Source: Amorphophallus konjac (taxonomy: Eukaryota; Streptophyta; Magnoliopsida; Alismatales; Araceae). Taken from it: 64,000 nt of DNA. Location of the stretch: contig CM040128.1 of NCBI GenBank assembly GCA_022559845.1, forward strand, positions 180,774,691 to 180,838,690, written 5' to 3'. Below, one piece after another: positions 44,489 through 56,039 of this stretch; within the stretch, counting starts at the first letter, position 1; the number at the start of each line of letters is the position of its first letter. The notes beneath the pieces are model-generated. The model worked only from the letters and a program-made list of their open reading frames with translations, searched no databases and was not told the DNA's origin. The translations under genes were made by a program, and so were the position numbers.

Positions 44489-46606
44489 TACCCTTTTTGC
44501 CAAATAATTATATGTTATAAGCTAGCAAAACTTGCACTTACGATTTGGGCCATGGATTAGCTGAACAAACAGTTTCTCTTATCTCTCCAGCCTATCTCTT
44601 ATCTCTCCAGCCTGTACAAGCTGTAAAGCCCCATTATTCCAGATCTTGCCCCCTATTCGGTCATGACAGACCCTATAAACATACCCGTAGCTACCCCATT
44701 CTAGGCTAGCTAAGGTTGGGGCAAAGCTATGCAGGGATTGCGCAAGAAGGGTCTGCTACTACGTTCTTCCAAAAAGGTAGGTTTTCTCAATTTTTGGCTA
44801 AACCGTAGTTAATCTAGGTAATTATATAGCATGCTTAGTAGGTTTTCTCAATTTTTTGGCTAAACCGTAGTTAATCTAGGTAATTATATAGCATGCTTAG
44901 TAGATTTTCTCAATTTTTGGCTAAACCGTAGTTAATCTAGGTAATTATATAGCATGCTTAGTAAGCGTTCTCAATTTTTAACTAAACTAGTAGCTAATCT
45001 AGGATGATTAGTCTAGGCAGTTAGTCTTAGGCTCATCTCCATGCGATATTTCATGTTTATACATCATGTGTTAGTAGCATAGTTAGCATGTATTAGCTTT
45101 AATCTAAGAAAAGCCTCATAGTTAGCATGTATTAGAAATGTAGTAAAATTAGTAAAGTATTAGTTTCATTAACTAATCTATTAGCATACCTAATCTATTA
45201 GCACACCTAATTAACCTGTTAATCTACCAAATCTATACCCTCGTGTCTATATATATAGTTAAGTGTCCACACAGGTGTCGACACTTCGTGTCTAACCTGT
45301 AACCACACTGTACAATAGAGACTAAAAAGGAACAGTAAATGTCGACATTTGGTGTCGACACATGCAGAAACAGGTTGAAAAACAACAGAAATAAAATGTG
45401 AACAATTTATACCTTATTTATATAACACATACACTTCCATACCTAAATATATAACAACAATATATATAGATTTATAGTCAAATGTTCGACACCTGCATAT
45501 GCAAGTGTCGACACCTGCATATGCAAGTGTCGACACCTTGCATGACACTTACATAGAAAGTGTCAACACCTCCTAATGGAAGTGTCGACACTTCCATATA
45601 TGTAAATATATAAATGTCTATACATGTATATAAATTCATATATATAGTCCATTAATTGTATATACAAAACATATATAAAATAGAATATAATTTAAAATGG
45701 ACTCCTTCTTTCTTACAGAGTATATATATATTTGTAGAATGAAATTATTTTTTTTATGTAAAAATCTAATTTTCACAGCATTAGTTTATACATACTAAAA
45801 ATTATCTCCAACATGTTAAAACTATTTCCATCATGTTAAAGTGACTTCCAATATGATAGAATTATTTTATACATACTGAGATATAAAAATTATTTTAAGC
45901 ATGTTAAAATCTATTTAAAGCTATTTTTGTGCACATAAAACTTACTTTTCTATTAAATAAATTAGTAAATTGATGCATGAAAATTACTTCCAGCATGATA
46001 ATATTTCTTTTAGTATGGTAAAATTATTCCAGCATGTTATAATTATTTTCAGTGTATTAAAACTATTTTTCAGCATGATAATTCTATTTTCCTATCAAAT
46101 AATTAGTAAATAAGTGTAGAAAAATAATTGTTAGCATGATAACATTTCTTCCAGCATGGTAAAATTATTCCAGCATGTTATTACTATTTGTGGCATGTTA
46201 TAATTATTTTCAGTGAATAAAACTATTTTTCAGCATGATAATTCTATTTCCCTATCAAATAATTAGCAAATAAATGTAGAAAAATAATTTTTAGCATGAT
46301 AAAAATTATGTTGTTATCAGAAAATTTCTGTAATCAGCATGTCAACCTTATCTTATCATCCTATCAGTAAGCTAATTATGTTAGCATGTTAAGCATTAAT
46401 TTTAGCATGTTAATAATTAATTTCAGCATGTAAAAATTAAATCTAGCATGAAAAATTTATTTTTATCATCTTACCAGTAAAGTAATATATGAAACTCATT
46501 CTCAACATGTTAATATTGTTTTTAGCAAATTATAACTATTTTCAACATAAAAACTTATTTTCATAATCAAATTCTGATTATGATAATAAATTACCATTTT
46601 GGCTAA

Positions 46607-46637
<31 letters not shown>

Positions 46638-48345
46638 CGGACAGAAGATATACATATCTATAACCTCCATTATATATATATATTGGGCAGAATTTTATAA
46701 TCGGATATATATATATATACTTATTGGATAAAAATATATATATATATATATAACTAATATCGACATTTGTGTCAACACCAGCAAGTTTAGTCTCATACCC
46801 CGTAATAATCAGCATGTATTAACTTCAATCCAGGGTAATACTTAACATGTTAGTTGATATACTCATCAATTAGCATACCTAATTAACTTGTTAGTCTACA
46901 TAATCTATACACCAGATTTGGTATAGATAGAGTTATGCCTATCTAGAAACTATGTCTCCATTAAGTTTCCTGTAAAATGTAAACTAGTATGATACGAAAT
47001 GTTACAAATTTGATATGTAAAGCATGAAACGAATGCATGTAAATCGCACAAATTTCCTTATCTGTACATGTCCTCAATTTTACATAAATCAGCTTTAATT
47101 GAAGTGTGCCCATGACCCGGACACTATAACAATGACTATACAACAGACACTTGTTCTAAACATAAAATGGGCAAAAACTGCCACCCGTAAACCCTGATTA
47201 TAATCATGAGTTTTTCACAAACTCTTGAATTCTATTCCCTACATGGTCAAACATTGAAACTCTTAAATTACCATTTGGGAGTGTAGGAACTAAGTGGCAT
47301 GCAGGGTAAAGTGCTACGTTGTGGGAGCCACCTCTTGAGGCCGTACGGCACAAAGTGCTACACGACGGGAGCCACCTCTTGAGCCTGTAGGGGCCACCTC
47401 TAGAATCCTCCATAATCAAGTGACCAGTTAATCTCGTCTGTAATACTACGCTTCTAGATTCTAGAAATTCTATATTGGCTATAAATGAAAGTGGATGTCA
47501 AAGGTATTACATGAAATGCTGTGCATATAGGGCCCGGTCTTGTCCTGGGGGGAGCACCCGAAGGTACTTGTGCCCATGGGAGTTTATTGACCATGGTGTT
47601 TGGCATTGCACCGGAGTACTTGCTTGCTAGACTTTAGACATTCCACTCATTCTCGTGATATTACTTGATTGATTTGACTTGAGACCCGCAGAAGGGTAAA
47701 GTTTTGCTTGAATGAAATTGATAAATAGCCAATTCTAGTTTTACATGCTTGAATTTATATTACTTCTATTACTTGCTTGACATGAGTTCTTACTCTCTTG
47801 GAAAGATTTTGTTAATTCCAGTCATTACTTACATGAATCTCCTGCTATTGCTGTATTGAAGTTGAAATCCTTATACTCTCACTCGTTATTCCTTCACTAC
47901 TCTTGTCGATTTTTTTACAATCCTTGATATCTACTCATCTACATGCATAGCTTTAATGACATTAATAGAACTTGTAAACCACTTAAAGCATGTTAAATCT
48001 TGAGATGTAATTCCTACTGAGCTTTATGCTCATTCAGTGTCAATTAATATTTTTCAGGTTGTCTCGAGGATAGCTAGCAAGCATGGGCAAGAGTGTTGGA
48101 GTGTACCAAGATGTCATAGTAGACCCTGTTTCTCAGTATAGAATTGAGAGTTATTTAATTATAAGAGTATTCTTGTAATTTGCTTGAGAGTTAGTGTTGT
48201 CCTTGAAATTTTGGAAGAGTTGTAAAAATTGAAATTTTATAGTGGAGATTTTTATATCAAGTGATGTAATTAGAATTTCTAGTCTTGATTGAGTGAGGGG
48301 TTTTCTCCCCTGTCGTGCCTCGATATTCCGCGTCGAGGCGTGACA
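44489..48345 (+). repeat. 3' LTR of the gag-pol-less element, second part
   Basis: It resumes just after the CCATT duplication (TACCCTTTTTGCC). From about 44545 it is homologous to 30516-34419 and ends CGCGTCGAGGCGTGACA. The following five bases are GTACA, within the GTACAGACTT array. A matching duplication is missing at the truncated left end. Confidence 0.88.
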
Positions 48346-48939
48346 GTACAGACTTCGATTATGCAACTGCTAACGTACAGCCTTGGAGCTCGAATGTACA
48401 GACTTCGCATTTGCCTGAACTCTGTACGGACTTGCCACATGAGCGTGTAGACTTCACGTTTGCCTGAACTCTGTACATACTTCACACTATGAGCATACAT
48501 GAGCCTGTACAGACTTTAGACATGAGTGTATAGACTTCAGCTGACGGATGTATAGACTTGGTGAAACCTTGAATGAAGCGTGCCGCTGAAGGGCTAGATG
48601 GCCGTGCCGCTGGAGGGCCACATGGCCGTGCCACTGAAAGGCTGAAGGGCCGTGCTGCTAGGGGTTCATGGCCGTGCCGCTGAAGGGCCTCAGGCCTGTG
48701 CTGCTGGAGGGCCTTTGCTCTTACTTAAGTAGCTTGAAGCCGTGCATTCTTCGGGATATTTCTTCACCGTTAAGGGCCCGAGGGAGGGTCCCTATCAGTG
48801 TGTTAATTTAGGAGGACATCCTGTGACTTCTCGGTCTCTTAATGCGCCCGTGCGAATGCGGAGATTTGCCGAGCGGTAGTATCTTCACGGAGCCCTTGAT
48901 GGCCAGTCTCTCTGGGTCTTCTTCCTTTGACTTTGACAT
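48346..48939. repeat. short-motif arrays, continuation of 29340-30428
   Basis: GTACAGACTTCG-type motifs (48346-48570) are followed by GTGCCGCTGAAGGGC units of about 27 bp (48575-48720). Then comes about 220 bp without repeats or coding. The two motif types are the same as left of the inserted element, so the insertion split one array block. Confidence 0.75.
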
Positions 48940-51289
48940 TAATGCGGGGCTTAGCGAGACACATGGACATGCAATTTTGCACGTCCACAGACATGCAGCA
49001 CTACACGGGACTTATAGGCTTTACTGTGGTTTGGAGATGGCTTGGAGAGCTGGCCAGGCTCTTGGACTTCTTTATTTCTTTCACTCAAGACATTTGTAGG
49101 CCAATTTGAGGCCAATTGGATTGTATTTGGGTCACCTCTATGCTTAGGAGGTTAAATAGGTTAAATAAGGGTTAATGGGCCACTTTGATCCAAGGCCCAA
49201 GGAGGATTGGGCAGGCCGCCCCTTCTAGTAGGCCCCCCACTTTGGGATGTGCACCCCCCTTCCCATACCCATTAGGGTTAGGGTTTTGGGTGCAACCCCC
49301 CACCTTTCCCTCTCCTCCTTGGAGATGGCCGCCCCCCCTCCTAGTTTTTAGCTAGCCTTCCTATTTTCCCTCCCCTCCTTTCTTATTGTGTAGGATTTCA
49401 AATTAAATAGGCTTCTTTTAGTATTTTATTTTAGGAAATTAATTAGGGTTTCCCCTTCCCATATATAATTGATGTAGTTTCTTTTGAGAAGGTTAATGAA
49501 GAATTAATTTGGAGAAAAGATTTGTGTTGGCCGCGGCCTTCCCCACCTCCTCTCTAGGGTGCGACTCCCTCCCCTCCCCTCTCTCCCTCTTCCTCTTCCC
49601 CTTGGGTGCGACTCCCAAGGTTTATTGCAGGTTCTTGGCTTTACCAACTGATGGAAAGTGACCTCCCCATCATCTTCCCAAGCCAGGAGTTCATGGATCA
49701 AGGGTTTGCTGCAAGCATGGAGGAGATAAACCTTGCTATCCTGCGCCCATCTCTGGTTGTCTGCTTGCAGGAAACTTGAACCCTGAAGATCAGATTGGGA
49801 CGCCCTCTTCCTGACCTCTGATCACTTTGACCTCTTCCTCACTTTTCTTCCTCTACCTGTCCCCCACCTCCCCTCAAAATCCCGCACCAAAATGCGATGT
49901 GTGCACGAACTTCCTTTTAGAGCCATTTTGGTCGCGCGGACTGTCCTTGTGCAATCCTGTCGGGACAGTGCTCAAACACCTCCAAAGGGATGACCCCCAA
50001 ATCGACTTTGAATGACCTAAAATTTTGAGCACTGTCTAACCACATCCAAAACCTTTCCCCATAGTTTTTTAACAATTTTCTGAGCCCATTTTCTCTACTT
50101 TCCCCGCCCCTACTTCCTACCCTCAGTTCTAACTGCACTGAACTACAGAACGGAGCCCAGTCTGTTTTCACTTCCCACGCCCAAAACCCCCACTGCACGC
50201 CACCCCGCCACTGCTACTCAATCACCCCACGACCCTCACTTATCCACCAGAGAAAAACCAGCCCCAATAGCCACCCGGAAACCCCAGTTCCAGCCCACTA
50301 TTCAACCCCTGTCCTGCTGCCAAAAGATAATCCAGAAGCGCAGGGGTCTGCTATAAAATTCGCCACGACCTCCACGATACTCAGTTGCAGTTGACACTCC
50401 ATCGGCGTCCCTGAGACATCCCCAATGGCGTCTACACCAAGTTTCGTGACCAGCGGGCGAGCAGAAGGTCGCATACCAGGCTCTTCTTCCTGCTGCTTCC
50501 CAGCACCGCGTGGATTGGCCAGCAGTCTGCCCGCCCGTTCGAGGTCACACCGGAGCTTCCTTCCACTGCGGTCGGCTTCGAGCTTCTTCCGGAGCGGTCA
50601 TCGTTCCTTGCTGCCCGCCTCCAGGGACCATTAATCCCTCCTTAGCGCCCAGGATCCTCCCTCTTTACCGCTGGATTCAGATTGATTCGTGAGCGTAAGT
50701 CCATTCCATTCGCAGCCGTACGAGGATGATGAGCTTCACCTACCCGGTACCTGTCACCCCATTTCGTACGTCCCCCAGATTTCACTGTGTATCCTTTTAC
50801 CTCCCTGCGTGGAGTGGGCATTGTTGGATTATATCTTTTTGGCCTTTGTACTGGGGACCATGTGACTTGGCCACGCTTCTTCCCCACGCCCCGAGCGTGG
50901 AGGTATGCGACTGCTCCTTCTTTGGTTTAGCTTGCTCATTTAGTATAGTTTCTTGACGCCGTTGCTTGTGCGAACACAGGCGTCTAGCTTGCTTATTTAT
51001 TTATATCACTGTCGCGGTGAGAGAGTGTGACCGTCCCGCGACTCATCCGAATCGCAAGTGTGGAGTGACCACCCTAGACCCTGTCGGTTTCTCAACCGTG
51101 CGGATCGACGCGCTTCCCTCTCTTGGGATGCTTGTGAGCTATAGTTTCTTGTTGACTGGCATAATTTCCTTCTTGGGAACCTTAGGTGTTGAGTCTATGC
51201 CGTTCAATCTATTGCAAAGTTGCTGGTCTTAGTTGTCAATTAAGTTACGTCTTCACATAGAGTCCTAGCTTGCATAGCGTCCCGCATCA
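48940..51289 (+). repeat. 5' LTR of E3
   Basis: Homology with 54079-59609 is clear from CTTGGAGAGCTGGCCAGG onward. A TATA box TATAAAA at about 50352-50358 is conserved in the other LTR (about 55453-55459). The sequence GCGCCCAGGATCCTCCC at about 50647 is the unoccupied counterpart of the site where a solo LTR sits in the 3' LTR. Small ORFs here are repeated in the other LTR and are not genes. Confidence 0.85.
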
Positions 51290-51491
51290 ATTTTTGGTAT
51301 TAGAGCTTTGGGAACCAATTTGTTCTATCAAATTGGGGTCCTATGTAATTTGAGTCTTTAGGTTGTCTAGGCTGCATTTGAGTCAATAGGTTTGTCTAGG
51401 TTGCATTCGAGTCTACATTTCACCTCTTTGCATCACCTTTTAGAGTCGTGTCTAGGTCTTGCATCTGCATGTCCAGCTACCCGCCAGCCCC
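51290..51491 (+). other. E3 leader with PBS
   Basis: PBS TGGTATTAGAGC at 51295-51306, five bases past the LTR. A direct repeat (GTTGTCTAGG-CTGCATTTGAGTC and GTTTGTCTAGG-TTGCATTCGAGTC) lies at 51361-51420. ATG 51492 opens the first coding stretch. Confidence 0.75.
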
Positions 51492-52090
51492 ATGGCAGTT
51501 CCTCAAGACCATGTGCTAGATTGGTCATCCCTGGTGGCCCAATTCGAGGCTCTTATGGCACGACCCCTAGGTCTCGCTCCTACCACTCAACTGTCGGTTG
51601 ACTCGATCCCTATACCGATGACCGAGTCATTCAGCGCTCTATCGTGTCCACGGTCATCCTCCCTAATGGGTCGCATACGGAGATCGATTTCATCAGTAGG
51701 GTGCCATCTAATTGTGTCTCACAGGACATTGTTGAGTCTCTCTCTAAGATCGGGGAGATTGTTCTCCGTAGTGGCCTAGCTTTTATAGACTTTCAACAGT
51801 GGTTCGGCCCCGTTCTGTATCACGATGGAGCATGGTGCAAGATCGGCACATTTGCTGGTCCATACATCATTTTAGGGCGAACTTGGTTGGAAGAGAAGAG
51901 AGCAATCATTAACCCGGATAGGAGAACCTGCACCTTACACCCACCTCACCTGCCCGACGAGTTCATCTTCCACGATGGTGTTCAGAGCAACCACCTTCGT
52001 GTCGCCAGCCATCCACCCCCAGTGGGCCGCTCCGCCTCTGGGCTCACGCCCGCCACCACCCCCGAAGCCCGCCCCTGTGGCTTCCAATAG
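51492..52090 (+). pseudogene. E3 N-terminal and protease-like segment
   Basis: From ATG 51492 a short stretch (MAVPQDHVLDWSSLVAQFEA) runs in one frame to about 51625. A frameshift then leads to a retropepsin-like piece in another frame, with SNCVSQDIVESLSKIGEI and YIILGRTWLEEKRAIINPD. The usual DTG/DSG active site is not recognisable before SNCVSQD, so the enzyme is probably dead. This frame ends at a TAG at 52088-52090; the 401-residue ORF overlaps it in the next frame from 51975. Gag is missing. Confidence 0.65.
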
Positions 52091-53180
52091 TGGGATTGCC
52101 CAATTCTTCGACCAGTGTCTTTCACGTTCCCCTATCTTAGAGGACACACATTCGGAGGATGCCCCACCTGGGCTTGTTCCAGTGACTTACGAGGCTGACC
52201 AGGAGTTGGCCAAGAAGTCCTGCAATAGCCTAGGGAGTCGCACCCTAGAGAGGAAGAGGAAGAGGGAGAGAGATGATGAAGAGGGAGTCGCACCCTCTAG
52301 AGAGGATTTAGCCAAGGAGTACCTCGCTGAGGTTGAGGAGTTAAGGAGTGATCCCATAGAGAGCCTAGTTATGCCTGCACCTATGAAGGTTGGGGCCGAC
52401 ACTCTCGGCCCGAGACCCTCGATTGAGAGTCAGGGACCCCTCCACATCATGGAGGACTCCATTTCCACTCTCGAGAGAGATGCTTCACCCTTCGACCCTC
52501 ATCTAGAGCCTTTCTTGCCTCCCGAGAGCGAACTTGTCATTGGAGAGCCTTTAGCTAGTTGGTTAAGGAAGGGCCTAATTCTAGATGTTTCGATCCATTA
52601 CTACCCATCCATGGAACCATCACTCCCAGTAGTATCCCTTAACTCCTTTCACACCACTTTCCAGTCCTTCTGCTTTGTGGAAAATGTGAAGGACTTTCTT
52701 AGGAGTTTAGATTGTCAATGGGAGTTGACATATATGTTGGCCTTAGGGTCTGACCAACCCTATAGTCATAGCTTCATGCTCCCTGCTTTGGGGTCCATTA
52801 CCTCGGCGTACACCATAGGTTATGTCACCGTCGAGGTCCTATTGTTCTTTTCCATACTCGATGAGCTTGACTTTGTCCCCTCTTACGGTATACCCGTCTC
52901 GAGGGAGGAACCTTGCCTTCCTTGCCTTCCTCATGAGCCCCTTGCCCCATCCATCAGAGTGCCTGAAGGTGACCATCTGCACCTTGGCGAATGTCGAACA
53001 TGGGCTAGTATAGTGAAGGAGCCTGTCGGGAGGAGTCATCATTTCTTTGACCCTTTCGATCCCCTCCCTAGTGAGCGTCTCGACCCATATTCTTCACCCC
53101 ACTTTGTCAAAGAGGTCCTCTATCATACCCCTTCCACACATGCCCGTCAACATCTCACACTGCATGCAACAACACCCTAG
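51975..53180 (+). CDS. unknown 401-residue ORF inside E3
   Basis: It is open from 51975 to the TAG at 53178-53180. The first in-frame ATG is at 51975, but real coding may begin where it takes over from the protease frame. It has a Pro-rich start (PPLGSRPPPPPKPAPVAS), a basic patch (RTLERKRKRERDDEE), an acidic middle, and a hydrophobic C-terminal half (VTVEVLLFFSILDELDFVPS). I recognise no RT, RNase H or gag motif. It fills the place where pol should be. An intact 1.2-kb frame in an otherwise damaged element is unusual. It could be a captured host segment, a lineage-specific extra ORF, or a chance survivor. Confidence 0.55.
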   Translation: MVFRATTFVSPAIHPQWAAPPLGSRPPPPPKPAPVASNSGIAQFFDQCLSRSPILEDTHSEDAPPGLVPVTYEADQELAKKSCNSLGSRTLERKRKRERDDEEGVAPSREDLAKEYLAEVEELRSDPIESLVMPAPMKVGADTLGPRPSIESQGPLHIMEDSISTLERDASPFDPHLEPFLPPESELVIGEPLASWLRKGLILDVSIHYYPSMEPSLPVVSLNSFHTTFQSFCFVENVKDFLRSLDCQWELTYMLALGSDQPYSHSFMLPALGSITSAYTIGYVTVEVLLFFSILDELDFVPSYGIPVSREEPCLPCLPHEPLAPSIRVPEGDHLHLGECRTWASIVKEPVGRSHHFFDPFDPLPSERLDPYSSPHFVKEVLYHTPSTHARQHLTLHATTP

Positions 53181-53515
53181 AGCCTGGGAGGAAAGGAACA
53201 TCGGTCTCTCTCTCATGCATCATCATGTCCACGGTCATTTAGGGGTTACATAGTGAGTGAGTTTGGTCATACTGGTCCCCTAGAGTCTACCACATTTAGT
53301 AGGACACCTATGCATGATAGGTACAACTTTGGTTGTCCAGGTCCTCCCCGTGTTGTCCAGTCACGTAGGTGTCATAGACATGATAGATCCATGTTTGGAT
53401 GTCCAGGACCACCACTGCATTTGCGTAGGTATAAGTCCATACAGCTATTTTGGAGTTTGCATCATCATCACCACCTTGAGCCCAGCAACGTGTGATATAG
53501 AGAATTGGCTGACTC
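53181..53515 (+). other. E3 spacer with a 60-bp imperfect duplication
   Basis: There is no convincing coding. Two similar units (CATGATAGGTACAACTTTGG and CATGATAGATCCATGTTTGG, each followed by TGTCCAGG and ending CGTAGGT) lie at about 53313-53375 and 53379-53430. Confidence 0.6.
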
Positions 53516-54060
53516 TTATAGACACCGCCGCGAGTTCTCGGAGGGAGATTATGTCATGATCCGGGTCAGACCGGAACAGTTTCCTTCTGGAGCCGTGAAG
53601 AAACTACAGGATCGTGGTGCTGGCCCATTTAGAGTCTTGAGGTGAGTTGGATCCAATGCATATGTTGTAGACTTGCCGGAGGACTATGGTATTAGCTCCA
53701 GATTCAACATCTCGGATCTAGTCGCATATAGGGACCCGACGGTGATCCCCAGTGAGTTGTTTGGGCCTTCTCCACCCCTTGTGAGTGAACCATCCCCCGA
53801 GAGTCCACTTATAGCCATGTCACCTCAGCAGCGTAAGCGGATAGAGTCTATACTGGATGAGCAGGTGACTACCACTAGGAGTGGCGCGTATCACCGCTAC
53901 TTGGTGCGTTGGAGAGGATGGCCCGTGTCCGATGATGTATGGATCACCCGGGCAGAGCTTGAGAGGATAGATCCAGACTTGCTCGAGCGATACCGGAGTG
54001 ACAAAGACCCTTACTCGACGGGGTCAAGTTCTTCCCGCCCGGGGAGAATTTGGAGGACAC
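53516..54060 (+). pseudogene. E3 integrase tail and chromodomain
   Basis: The frame encodes the end of integrase with a GPF-type motif (SEGDYVMIRVRPEQFPSG, RGAGPFRVLR) and then VDLPEDYGISSRFNISDLV. A chromodomain follows (RIESILDEQVTTTRSGAY, YLVRWRGWPVSDDVWIT, ELERIDPDLLERY). One in-frame TGA at 53643-53645 lies where relatives often have Arg (CGA to TGA). Such domains bind methylated histone tails and direct integration. The catalytic core of integrase is not present upstream, so the piece is a remnant. Confidence 0.88.
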
Positions 54061-54078
54061 CCGAGCTAGGGATCGGCG

Positions 54079-55759
54079 TGATGCGGCAGAGCATCACTAC
54101 AGGACACGCAACACTATGCGGGACTTACATGCTTCACTGTGGCTTGGAGATTGCTTGGAGAGCTAGCCAGGATCTTGGACTTCTTTATTTATTTCACTCT
54201 GGACATTTTTAGGCCAATTGGATTGTATTTAGGTCACCTTTATGCTTAGGAGGTTAAATAGGTTAAATAAGGGTTAATGGTCCACTTTGATCCAAGGCCC
54301 AAGGAGGACTGGGCTGGCCGCCCCTTCTAGTGGGCCCCCGACTTTGGGATGTGCGCCCCCTTTCCCATACCCATTAGGGTTAGGGTTTTGGGCGCTACTC
54401 CCCACCTTTCCCTCTCCTCCTTGGAGATGGCCGCCCCCCCTTCCTAGTTTTTAGCTATCCTTCCTATTTTCCCTCCCCTCCTTTCCTATTGTGTAGGATT
54501 TCAAATTAAATAGGCTTCTTTTAGTATTTTCTTTTAGGAAATTAATTAGGGTTCCCCTTCCCATATATAATTGATGTAATTTCTTTTGGGAAGGTTAATG
54601 AAGAATTAATTTGGAGAAAAGATTTGTGTTGGCCGCGGCCTTCCCCACCTCATCTCTAGGGTGCGACTCCCTCCCCTCCCCTCTCTCCCTCTTCATCTTC
54701 CCCTTGGGTGCCACTCCCAAGGTTTGTTGTAGGTTCTTGGCTGTACCAACTGCTGGGAGGTGACCTCCCCATCATCTTCCCAAGCCAGGAGTTCAAGGAT
54801 CAAGGGTTTGCTGCAAGCATGGAGGAGATGAACTTTGTTGTCCTGCGCCCATCTCTGGTTGTCTGCCTACAGGAAACCTGAACCCTGAAGATCAGATTGT
54901 ACGACCCTCTTCCTGACCTCTGATCACTTTGACCTCTTCTTCACTTTTCTTTCTCTACCTGTCCCCCACCTCCCCTCAAAATTCCACACCAAAACGCGTT
55001 GTGTACATGAACTTACCTTTAGAGCTCTTTTGGTCACGCGGATTGTCCCTATGCAGTCCTACCATGATAGTGCTGAAACACCTCCAAAGGAACGACCCCC
55101 AAATCATCTCTGAATGACCTTAAATTTTGAGCACTGTCTAACCACGTCCAAAATCTTTCCCCAGAGTTTTCTCACAATTTTCTGAGCCCATTTTCTCTAC
55201 TTTTCCCGTCCTTACTTCCTACCCTCAGTTCTGATTGCACTGAACTGCAGAACTAAGCCCAGTCTGTTTTCACTTCCCACGCCCAAAACCCCCACTGCAC
55301 GCCACCCCGCCACTGCTACCCAATCACCCCATGACCCTCACCTGTCCACCAGAGAAAACCCATCCCCAATAGCCACCCGAAAACCCCAGTTCCAGCCCAT
55401 TCTTCCACCCCCTATGCTGCTGCCAACAGACAATCCAGAAGCGCAGGGGTCTGCTATAAAATTCGCCATGACCTCCACGGTACTCAGTTGCAGTTGACAC
55501 TCCACCGGCATCCCTGGGACATCCCCAACAGCCTCTACACAAAGTTTTGTGACCAGCAGGTGAGCAGAAGGTGGCATACCAGGCTCTTCTTCCTGTTGCT
55601 TCCCAGCACCGCGCAAATTGGCCAGCAGTCTACCCGCCCGTTCGAGGTCACGCCGGAGCTTCCTTCCAGCGCCGTCGGCTTCCAGCTTCTTCCGGAGCGG
55701 TCGTCGTTCCTTGCTACCCGCCTCCAAGGACCGTTACTCCCTCCTTGGCGCCCGGGATC
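54079..55759 (+). repeat. 3' LTR of E3, first part
   Basis: It begins TGATGCGG after the chromodomain frame and runs to GGATC (55755-55759), duplicated by the inserted solo LTR. No clean polypurine tract abuts it; the nearest candidate is GGGGAGAATTTGGAGGA near 54040. Confidence 0.82.
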
Positions 55760-56039
55760 TGTTGTGCCCCTGTAGTTTTGATGATGGTTTTGATGATTGG
55801 TTTTTGATGTGAGTTAATCACTGCGAGTCATCTTGTTGTGTGTCATCATGCTATTATTCAGTCATTCTCTGATCATAATGCTTTCTTTTATATGCACGAT
55901 AAATTCATGTTTTATCATGTAAATGTATGGAGTTCATAGGGCTGTCAGATAACATGCTCTACTTAATTCTATCTACACTCTGTCTGCACAGTCTCCACAG
56001 CAGTGCGTCAACACCTTGAGCTGATGCATCGACTCTTCA

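Larger units (their letters stand above)
30429..48345 (+). mobile_element. gag-pol-less Tekay-type element (+ strand), split by another element
   Basis: Parts in order: 5' LTR (30429-34419, truncated at its start), PBS 34424-34435, 385 bp of residual internal region, polypurine tract 34792-34804, and 3' LTR (34805-35032 plus 44489-48345, interrupted by the 35033-44483 element). LTR ends (CGCGTCGGGGCGTGACA) and internal edges match the nested Tekay element, so it belongs to the same lineage. The leader and the 3' untranslated sequence are both present but every coding domain is missing. Confidence 0.88.
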
